Assembly (NCBI GenBank): GCA_905373605.1 | Contig: CAJPTO010000222.1 | Location: 1-5,104 of the forward strand | Length of the DNA stretch: 5,104 bases | Source of the DNA: an uncultured Prevotella sp. | GTDB lineage: Bacteria; Bacteroidota; Bacteroidia; Bacteroidales; Bacteroidaceae | Reading direction: 5' to 3' | Shown: piece by piece, positions 1 through 4,524 of the stretch | How positions within the stretch are numbered: the first letter of the stretch is position 1 | Layout of the letters: every line of letters begins with the position of its first letter | Program-made: the position numbers and the translations under genes | The notes under the pieces: generated by a model | The model's database searches: none | What the model was told of the DNA's origin: nothing | The model's input: the letters and a program-made list of their open reading frames with translations, nothing else

Positions 1-196
1 GATAATTCGGCAGCCACCGCAAAAGCAAGAGAAAAGCAAGCAATCCCAATATGCTATTGATTAAAAGCACCCTCAATAGCCTTTGTCGAATGCTCTTAAG
101 CACATTCTTTCGGATTTGAAGATTCGTTTCCTTGTCTATTTTTTCTGCCTCTGGCACATCGTCAAACCATCGATATAATCTTTCTTCACTTGTCAT
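1..196 (-). CDS. Tandem-paralogue membrane protein, copy 1 (N-terminal 65 residues; cut by window edge)
   Basis: This is the first 65 codons of a gene that runs off the left edge. The start is the ATG at 196, and it is supported in two ways. An AAGGA (206-210) lies 9 nt upstream. From this Met, E4, W10, V14-P15 and A17-E18 fall at the same residue numbers as in the two downstream-transcribed relatives at 314-1633 and 2024-2920. Residues 1-40 are charged and rich in Arg/Lys from residue 29 on. Residues 41-59 are a strongly hydrophobic, Leu-rich membrane segment. The segment ends in L62-P63-x-Y65, which the 2024-2920 copy has at exactly the same positions, so the two align without gaps over all 65 residues. 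The positive N-terminal side suggests the N-terminus is cytoplasmic. No function is known. By analogy the missing part should hold a second membrane segment and an acidic soluble domain. No promoter is evident in the 117 bp before it, so it may be co-transcribed with the gene at 314-1633. Confidence 0.8.
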   Translation of the reverse strand, partial: MTSEERLYRWFDDVPEAEKIDKETNLQIRKNVLKSIRQRLLRVLLINSILGLLAFLLLLRWLPNY

Positions 197-221
197 TCGT
201 TATTTTCCTTGTTGGTAATGA

Positions 222-293
222 TTATTTGTTTTCAATAAAAGGTTCTGTCAGTTTCACCAGTTTCTCGTTTTGAATGTGCGGGGCAAACAGAAG
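222..293 (-). pseudogene. Probable C-terminal remnant of a fourth paralogue
   Basis: Between the gene ending at 314 and the gene starting at 196 there is a short open stretch that reads like a protein C-terminus, LLFAPHIQNEKLVKL followed by TEPFIENK and a TAA stop at 224-222. It has no start codon and is preceded in its frame by stops. It aligns with the C-terminal ends of the two complete paralogues: LF then IQN-EKLVKL here, against LFICSFENLEKLRQL in the 2024-2920 product and LFVCDTKTLERLIEL in the 314-1633 product, with one single-residue gap. I read it as the last 23 codons of a deleted or displaced paralogue. The match is short, so chance cannot be excluded. Confidence 0.42.
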
Positions 294-313
294 TCATTGC
301 CATTAACCCTCCG

Positions 314-1633
314 CTACGACTCCTGCATGTTCTTGCCGAAATCGATGCCGAAGCAAAAGTCATCGCTTAATTCTATGAGCCGTTCCAGTGTTTTAGTATC
401 ACAAACAAACAGCACATAGCTGCCGCTGTCGATGTCAAAGGCGGCAATGCAAAGCTCCTGTTGCGCCCATTTCTCGTCAACAACAGCGCACCAAGCTGGC
501 ACATCCCCGTCATCAGCCAGCCATTCTTGCTTCACTTCAACAGCATGTGGGGCAGCCAATACATTCATTTGGCGAACAAATTCCTCCTTTTCCTCCTTCA
601 AATCCAGCTCAACGGCATAGCCGCTTGCGCACATTTCGTCTGCAATAGCCTGCCACACAATGTCGTCATCAATCGCCGAGTCGTCAATTTCCCTTGCATT
701 AAACGCCGCTTCATGTGCTTTGTAGTATTCTTGCGGCGATGCAAGGTACGCTTCAATCTTAGGCAAGAACACTTCATGGCCAGGCAACAGCTCCACAAGT
801 TGCTTGTAAGCGTCTACGTCTACACCCTCTTCTAAGTCAGTATCACTCAGAAGCTTCCAACCGCGTATGTCAGGCACGCGGTTGTTGTCATGAATGTTTT
901 GCAACATTTGCATGAGTTTCTTCTCCAACACATTGCCTTTTTCATAAACAAACAAATGTCCGGGCCGTGCGCCGTCTTTTATTTTCATCTCGACAATGAA
1001 AAAGTTCGGGGAAAAACCCTTCGTAACCGTCAGCCTATTGCACACAATCTGGCCACGCATGCTAACAGGTTGTTCGGGAATTAAGTCCAAATAGTCGCTT
1101 TTTCCGGCTTTCAAGGCATCAAGACGGCATTCAATGTCGCGCATGGTAAATCCCTCTTGTTCGTATTCGCCCGTCTCTAGCGACCAAAAAGCGTTAAAGC
1201 TGTCTCCTTCGACCGCCACTTGCGCCGCCCCATAGCGTTCAACATCCGTCAAATGTCTTTCCAGTTCGCGTTGATGAGCCAAAGCTTTGTCTGTTTCTGT
1301 CTGCAACCACTTCCGCCTTAACGCCGAGTAGCACAACCATATAAAGAGGTATGTAACCGATAATTGCAAAACACCCACTACTATCCACACAATATAATCG
1401 TTGTCGTAATTGATGCCACCAATTATATTGCAAAGGAAATCCACCAGACCTGTTGTAAGATGCAGTTCAACAGGACTACTAATAAAAGCGAATGTCGCTA
1501 TGAAAATCACCAAGAAAACAAGTATGAGTTTCACTGAAACCTTAGTGTACACCTCTTGTTTTCTATGTGGTTTTAAGTGTTCAGCATTAGGCACTTTTCT
1601 AAGCCACGCTTCTATCTTTTCTTCCTTTGTCAT
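314..1633 (-). CDS. Tandem-paralogue membrane protein, copy 2, with an extra central domain (439 aa)
   Basis: I do not recognise a named gene. The ATG at 1633 places E4, W10, V14-P15 and A17-E18 exactly as in the two sibling genes, which fixes the start, although no good ribosome site is visible. Residues 35-51 and 80-102 are hydrophobic membrane segments. Basic residues before the first (21-35) and after the second (R106-R107-K108) suggest a hairpin with both ends in the cytoplasm. A charged helix follows to about residue 130. Residues about 140-258 are a domain absent from the 298-aa sibling, with the pattern D-I-x6-L-x-A-L-K-A-G-x2-D-Y-L and later FFIVEMKIKDG. From about 262 to the end is the acidic domain shared with the sibling, carrying YLASPQEYY, then WCA-x4-EKW-x4-LCIAAFD, then SYVLFVC. 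This last domain resembles my recollection of DUF6630, which I could not check. An 8-bp repeat array lies 27 bp upstream of the start. Confidence 0.88.
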   Translation of the reverse strand: MTKEEKIEAWLRKVPNAEHLKPHRKQEVYTKVSVKLILVFLVIFIATFAFISSPVELHLTTGLVDFLCNIIGGINYDNDYIVWIVVGVLQLSVTYLFIWLCYSALRRKWLQTETDKALAHQRELERHLTDVERYGAAQVAVEGDSFNAFWSLETGEYEQEGFTMRDIECRLDALKAGKSDYLDLIPEQPVSMRGQIVCNRLTVTKGFSPNFFIVEMKIKDGARPGHLFVYEKGNVLEKKLMQMLQNIHDNNRVPDIRGWKLLSDTDLEEGVDVDAYKQLVELLPGHEVFLPKIEAYLASPQEYYKAHEAAFNAREIDDSAIDDDIVWQAIADEMCASGYAVELDLKEEKEEFVRQMNVLAAPHAVEVKQEWLADDGDVPAWCAVVDEKWAQQELCIAAFDIDSGSYVLFVCDTKTLERLIELSDDFCFGIDFGKNMQES

Positions 1634-1660
1634 ACGTTCTTGTACTTATCTTATGGTTGG

Positions 1661-1785
1661 TTTATTAGTTTACTAGTTAACGAGTTCATAAGTTAACAAC
1701 TTGCCTACTCGTAAACCTTGTTAACTCGTCAACCCGTCAACCTTGTCAACTGGTTAACTCGTCAACTTGTTTACTTGTCAACAAT
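1661..1785 (-). repeat. Imperfect 8-bp tandem repeat array in the leader of the 314-1633 gene
   Basis: About 15 units of an 8-bp motif run end to end. Examples on the plus strand are TTAACTCG at 1721 and 1754, TCAACCCG at 1729, TCAACTGG at 1746 and TCAACTTG at 1762. On the minus strand the consensus is roughly C(A/G)AGTT(A/G)A. Single-base slips give 9-bp units at 1712 and 1737, and one unit near 1701 is irregular. The left end (1661-1700) is the most AT-rich and diverged. The array does not encode protein and stops 27 bp before the ATG. I recall similar GTTAAC/GTTGAC runs between genes in Bacteroidales, but could not verify this. Confidence 0.8.
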
Positions 1786-1793
1786 TGTTTAGC

Positions 1794-1830
1794 CACGACA
1801 AAATTAAAGAAAACATTTCACATTGTCGTG
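1794..1830. repeat. Perfect 8-bp inverted repeat with 21-nt AT-rich loop
   Basis: CACGACAA at 1794-1801 is matched by its reverse complement TTGTCGTG at 1823-1830. It lies just upstream (in transcription) of the 8-bp repeat array. No T-tract follows on either strand, so it is a poor terminator. It could be a binding site or a leader hairpin, and it overlaps the candidate promoter element at 1799-1806. Confidence 0.5.
1799..1806 (-). promoter_or_regulatory. Possible Bacteroidota -7 element TAATTTTG
   Basis: On the minus strand this reads TAATTTTG, which fits the Bacteroidota -7 consensus TAnnTTTG. No clear TTTG -33 element lies about 20 bp further upstream, so the call is weak. If real, transcription would start near 1791 and the whole 8-bp repeat array would be in the untranslated leader of the 314-1633 gene. 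Confidence 0.25.
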
Positions 1831-2023
1831 TTTCTTTATAAGAAAAATCAGTTTCCATGCCACATTTATTCTCATGCAGGTTGCTTTTCCATCATCGCAC
1901 CGCAAGAGAAAACAAAGACAGCACACAACAATTCACCAAGTGGAAGTCTGTTTGCGCTTATACCCCCATTGCTTGCGTGCACATTATCCCCCATCATTTC
2001 ATCGCCTTTGGCGGCTGTCGACC

Positions 2024-2920
2024 TCATTCCTCCGGCAACAAGTCAATGCGTTTATTCACCTTCTTGCCCAACTGGCGAAGCTTTTCAAGGTTTTCAAACG
2101 AACAAATAAACAACCTATAGCTTTCTTCTTCAGGGTCTATTGCGGCAACACACATGCCTTGCGGTTTCCATTTGGTGTTAAGTGCCGCGCACCACGACTC
2201 GAAACGCTTCTCTTCGTCAAACATGTCTTCACTGATTTCAAGGCCAAACTTGTTAGCCAATTCCTCCATTTGCACATAAAACTCTTCAAAATATTCCTTC
2301 CAATCCAGGCAAAGGATGTCGCCCACCTCAGCCAATTCTATAATCATACTCGTCCAAAAGAAATCATCTTCGGGCTTTGGCTCATCAAATCCGCACTCCC
2401 AACACATGTCTTCGTGTTCTTCCAGATATTTTTCTGGCGAAGCAAGGCAGCTATCCAAGTTAGAACGCACCGCCTCATTATCAGTAAGCACTGCCACAAT
2501 CTTTCTAAACACGGCCTTGTCGGCAGCGGTAAGCTTCCTGTGGTAGTGTTCTTCGCGCTCCCTTTGCTCCAACTCCTTCTTTACAGCCCACTGCAACGCT
2601 CTTTTTTTAGACCTTATGGCAAAGTAGATGGCAGAGCCAACATAGGGCAGAAGCATAAAACCACCGATAATTCGCGCCCAAACAACACTGCTGAAATTAT
2701 ATCCCAACACCGTTCTAGCACTCAAATAATCGGGTAAGAAATGAAACAAAGCGGCTGTGCATAGAACATACAATATAAACTCTAAAAACATTGCGTAAAG
2801 AAACGTTGCCAACATCTCTTTATATACGCCCTTGCAAATTTCTTTCTTCGTCTTCATGCCGAAGCTTTCCGCTTCTGGCACGTGCCTAAACCACCAATTG
2901 AGCCATTTTTCACTTATCAT
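2024..2920 (-). CDS. Tandem-paralogue membrane protein, copy 3 (298 aa)
   Basis: I do not recognise a named gene. A longer frame opens at 3007, but the ATG at 2920 is the start. It has the strong ribosome site AAAGGAGAA 6 nt upstream, and only from here do E4, W10, V14-P15 and A17-E18 match the siblings in number. Residues 37-62 and 79-102 are membrane segments, the first ending in L62-P63-D-Y65. The basic stretch 103-115 after the second implies both ends are cytoplasmic. Residues 103-130 form a charged, probably helical linker. Residues about 130-298 are an acidic soluble domain with LASPEKY (159-165), W189, LDWKEYFEEF (205-214), SWCA (242-245), KW (250-251), MCVAAID (256-262) and SYRLFIC (267-273). 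The equivalents in the 314-1633 product line up well. The domain resembles my recollection of DUF6630; this is unverified. It seems to have its own promoter near 3130 and a leader of roughly 200 nt. Confidence 0.88.
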   Translation of the reverse strand: MISEKWLNWWFRHVPEAESFGMKTKKEICKGVYKEMLATFLYAMFLEFILYVLCTAALFHFLPDYLSARTVLGYNFSSVVWARIIGGFMLLPYVGSAIYFAIRSKKRALQWAVKKELEQREREEHYHRKLTAADKAVFRKIVAVLTDNEAVRSNLDSCLASPEKYLEEHEDMCWECGFDEPKPEDDFFWTSMIIELAEVGDILCLDWKEYFEEFYVQMEELANKFGLEISEDMFDEEKRFESWCAALNTKWKPQGMCVAAIDPEEESYRLFICSFENLEKLRQLGKKVNKRIDLLPEE

Positions 2921-2926
2921 CAGTTG

Positions 2927-2935
2927 TTCTCCTTT
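2927..2935 (-). promoter_or_regulatory. Strong ribosome binding site deciding the start at 2920
   Basis: The minus strand reads AAAGGAGAA here, with the core AGGAG 8 nt before the ATG at 2920. It is the best Shine-Dalgarno sequence in the window. It rules out the longer in-frame start at 3007, which would place this site inside the coding region. Confidence 0.75.
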
Positions 2936-3100
2936 AAATAAAAAACAAATCTCTTTCAGCACAGCAGCTGTTCTTCTCGGCAAAAAAAAGCATCTCGAAC
3001 ATGCCACGCCTGCCCATCATCAACAGGCATACACGCCCTAATGCCGCACGCCAACAATAGTTTAGGCTAGCCGTGGGCAGGGCTAAAGCCAAAGACGCTG

Positions 3101-3115
3101 TGTGCAATTTGCACA
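3101..3115. promoter_or_regulatory. Operator-like dyad TGTGCAA-T-TTGCACA
   Basis: This is a perfect 7-bp inverted repeat around one central base. It lies 12 bp downstream of the candidate -7 element at 3127-3134, so it would cover the first bases of the transcript of the 2024-2920 gene. Such a position suits a repressor site, or a small hairpin at the 5' end of the leader. No matching regulator gene is in the window. Confidence 0.35.
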
Positions 3116-3126
3116 TTATGCTGCAA

Positions 3127-3134
3127 CAAAGGTA
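3127..3134 (-). promoter_or_regulatory. Candidate promoter -7 element TACCTTTG for the 2024-2920 gene
   Basis: The minus strand reads TACCTTTG followed by TTGCAGCA, a good match to the Bacteroidota -7 box TAnnTTTG. A TTTG exists upstream, but at about 31 bp rather than the usual 19-21 bp, so the -33 element is not convincing. Transcription would start near 3120 and give a leader of roughly 200 nt. Confidence 0.5.
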
Positions 3135-3249
3135 AAAAAACGAGCGGTAACGGCGTATTGTTTTACAAAAAAAAATAATATAAAACGATTTGCGATGTAT
3201 TGCGCTTTGTGCTGATGATGTATGCGCATTATCCCCCCTTAAGGCAAAA

Positions 3250-3472
3250 GGAGAACGTATACCCACCACAGCCGACGACTACAGAAGCATGATTAGCTAT
3301 CCCGACCAACAGAAAATTGTGGAAACGTACCCCAATCACATCACCAACGACTGTTACTTGCCCGAACAAGTCTTCGTTTGTTTCGCCCGAAGGTACCATC
3401 ATCGCAAAAGATTTGAGAGGCAATAAAATCTATCACGCGGTGAAAAAGGCGATGGAACAACATTCCCACTGA
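3250..3472 (+). pseudogene. Decayed C-terminal fragment, probably of a thioredoxin-like (TlpA/AhpC-TSA type) protein
   Basis: Two plus-strand frames join into one protein-like sequence. The first, from about 3250 to 3378, reads through YPDQQKIVETYPNHITND and ends LPEQVFV. The second, from 3383 to the TGA at 3470-3472, reads SPEGTIIAKDLRGNKIYHAV and then KKAMEQHSH. The join is explained by an extra copy of GTTT (GTTTGTTT, about 3376-3383): removing four bases restores VFVSPEG in frame. The pattern P-x2-VFV-SPEG-x-IIAKDLRG followed by a final helix is typical of the last strands of thioredoxin-fold proteins, where it reads like P-x2-FLID-x2-G-x-IIAK-x-LRG. The catalytic CxxC half is absent and no start or promoter is seen. 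The family assignment is tentative; the frameshift itself is clear. Confidence 0.5.
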
Positions 3473-3498
3473 ACGCAAAAATCATGGCGAGAACAAGC

Positions 3499-3533
3499 AC
3501 GCAAGCTAATCCTATCATTGGATTAGCTTGCGT
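3499..3533. terminator. Perfect 14-bp hairpin, likely bidirectional terminator
   Basis: ACGCAAGCTAATCC (3499-3512) and its exact reverse complement (3520-3533) flank the 7-nt loop TATCATT. The hairpin sits between two convergent reading directions: the plus-strand pseudogene ends at 3472 and the minus-strand DUF4240 gene ends at 3653. The T-tract after the stem is poor on both sides (TTTGACATTTT on the plus strand), so termination may be weak or the hairpin may mainly stabilise the message end. Confidence 0.65.
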
Positions 3534-3652
3534 TTGACATTTTGCAGAAGTGCATCAAAGGCGATGATGCCCAGCAAAATGGACATAAACCGAATGACAT
3601 TACAGGCCTGTTAGGCAAGAAACCCGCCCAACAAGCCGAGAATAGACCAGCT

Positions 3653-4237
3653 TTAACCAAACTTCTCAAAGAGTCGGGGGCATATTTTGCGCATCGATTC
3701 GGGGTCGTCTTCTTCCCAATTAAACTCAAAGTCGGGATAATGTCCCTCGCATGTGTGGAAGCTGTCGTCGATATAGTCGTACAATTCTGCGCCAGAAGCC
3801 TCCTCGAATGCCTCTAACGCCACATACCAGAACGATTCGAACTCGAAGAAGTCGGTGTCTTCGTCTTCCGGCAAGTAGTTGATGAGGTTGTCGGGATTGG
3901 CGATGGCCGCCTGATATGCCGCTTGTCCGCGTGATATTACCCAAAGGCGGAAATACTCGAAGCCATCATCCGAACAGCCACCATTCATCAAATAGCCAGC
4001 ACACCACATCTCCGAGGTGTAGCTATCGTAAAGAAGTTTGTCGGTGCGAAGCCTAAATCCCACCATTTCTTTTAGCGAAAGCTTGCTCAATTGGCGTTTA
4101 ATCACCTCCAGATACGCATCTTCGTCGTCGGAAGCATCGTCAACAGCAGTTTGAACGATGGTCCAAAACTGCACTTCGCTCATCATTTCGGCCGTAGGTT
4201 TCAGTTCGGCCAGTTCTTTTTGTCGTTGTTTGTCCAT
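3653..4237 (-). CDS. DUF4240 domain protein (194 aa)
   Basis: The product is a small, acidic, soluble protein with no signal peptide or membrane segment. The DUF4240 hallmarks are in order: F24-W25 near the start of the domain, L53-S54 followed by a helix with F61, then MWCAGYLMNGGCSDDGFEYF at 77-96 and W99-V-I-S102-R-G104. The acidic end (about 165-194) has the usual D-x-D/E run before PRLFEKFG. The central G-G-C-S-D-D-G-F-E-Y-F-R stretch is nearly a consensus for the family, so the family call is firm. Its biochemical role is unknown. The ATG at 4237 is the longest start and has no clear ribosome site; Met18 or Met19, close to the conserved F24-W25, are alternatives. A 9-bp repeat array lies 33 bp upstream. 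No promoter is visible between it and the rlpA-like gene, so co-transcription through the array is possible. Confidence 0.9.
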   Translation of the reverse strand: MDKQRQKELAELKPTAEMMSEVQFWTIVQTAVDDASDDEDAYLEVIKRQLSKLSLKEMVGFRLRTDKLLYDSYTSEMWCAGYLMNGGCSDDGFEYFRLWVISRGQAAYQAAIANPDNLINYLPEDEDTDFFEFESFWYVALEAFEEASGAELYDYIDDSFHTCEGHYPDFEFNWEEDDPESMRKICPRLFEKFG

Positions 4238-4270
4238 GATTGATTGTTGTGTTTATGAGGATATTATGAA

Positions 4271-4504
4271 CCTAGAACACCTAGAACACCTAGGATATCT
4301 AGAGTACCTAGAACATCTAGAACACCTAGAACACCTAGAAAGCCTAGAATATCTAGAGCACCTAGAACATCTAGAAAACCTAGAATATCTAGAAAGCCTA
4401 GAGCACCTAGAAAGCCTAGAACATCTAGAACACCTAGAAAGCCTAGAATATCTAGAGCACCTAGAAAGCCTAGAAAGCCTAGGACACCTAAGAAGCCCAG
4501 AAAG
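4271..4504. repeat. 26-unit 9-bp tandem repeat array, consensus CCTAGAACA
   Basis: The array is 26 consecutive 9-bp units in perfect register. The first 24 all carry CTAG, as CCTAGA, TCTAGA or CCTAGG. The last three bases vary among ACA, AAG, ATA, GCA, GTA and AAA. Units ending in ATA are always followed by a TCTAGA unit (four times). Units 25 and 26 (CCTAAGAAG, CCCAGAAAG) and the sequence after 4504 show decay at the right edge. Bases 4326-4367 are identical to 4425-4466, an offset of exactly 11 units (99 bp), suggesting that the array grew partly by block duplication. It fills most of the gap between the rlpA-like gene and the DUF4240 gene. The Leu-Glu-x frame that it opens on the plus strand is a by-product of the period being a multiple of three. 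Confidence 0.95.
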
Positions 4505-4524
4505 CCAAGGCCTATTAAGCCCTG

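Larger units (their letters stand above)
1634..2023. other. 390-bp intergenic stretch holding a repeat array and an inverted repeat
   Basis: This stretch separates the stop of the gene at 2024-2920 from the start of the gene at 314-1633. It holds the 8-bp repeat array (1661-1785), a 10-bp palindrome AACAATTGTT at the array edge (1780-1789), and an 8-bp inverted repeat with a possible promoter element (1794-1830). In 1831-2023 I see no convincing gene, only a 41-codon minus-strand frame without recognisable features. No terminator with a T-tract follows the 2024-2920 gene; the only hairpin there, CGCC-TTT-GGCG at 2003-2013, is too small to count. Confidence 0.6.
2921..3249. other. Leader and promoter region without a gene
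   Basis: These 330 bp lie between the start of the 2024-2920 gene and the plus-strand pseudogene. They hold the ribosome site (2927-2935), a 7-bp dyad (3101-3115), and a TAnnTTTG promoter element (3127-3134). The implied leader of about 200 nt also contains a small GCCTG/CAGGC hairpin near 3007-3028. Open frames across it are rich in Phe, Cys and Arg and look non-coding. A GGGGGATAATG string on the minus strand (near 3226-3237) recurs near 1982-1993; the short frames that start there have no other support. Confidence 0.5.

Noticed and set aside
461..835. 124-codon plus-strand open frame
   Set aside because: It is fully antisense to the conserved C-terminal domain of the 314-1633 gene and shows no protein-like pattern.
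1794..1830. Intrinsic terminator for the 2024-2920 gene
   Set aside because: The loop is 21 nt and there is no T-tract after the stem on the minus strand.
1872..1997. 41-codon minus-strand frame starting Met-Met with a hydrophobic C-terminal half
   Set aside because: No ribosome site, no family pattern and no sibling similarity; too short to support on composition alone.
1823..2737. 304-codon plus-strand open frame
   Set aside because: It is mostly antisense to the well-supported gene at 2024-2920, its translation is rich in His, Phe and Arg with no domain pattern, and its start region lies in the intergenic inverted repeat.
2921..3007. 29-codon upstream extension of the 2024-2920 gene
   Set aside because: The extension lacks homology to the sibling genes, is rich in Cys and Arg, and would place the best ribosome site of the window inside the coding sequence.
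2934..3269. 111-codon minus-strand frame
   Set aside because: It spans the promoter, dyad and leader region, has biased Cys/Phe/Arg composition and shows no domain.
3515..3586. 23-codon minus-strand frame MSILLGIIAFDALLQNVKRK...
   Set aside because: It looks membrane-like, and the in-frame bases just after the DUF4240 stop also encode hydrophobic residues, but it overlaps the terminator hairpin and is too short to claim as a gene or remnant.
4271..4504. CRISPR array
   Set aside because: Units are 9 bp with no spacers, so this is a plain tandem repeat.
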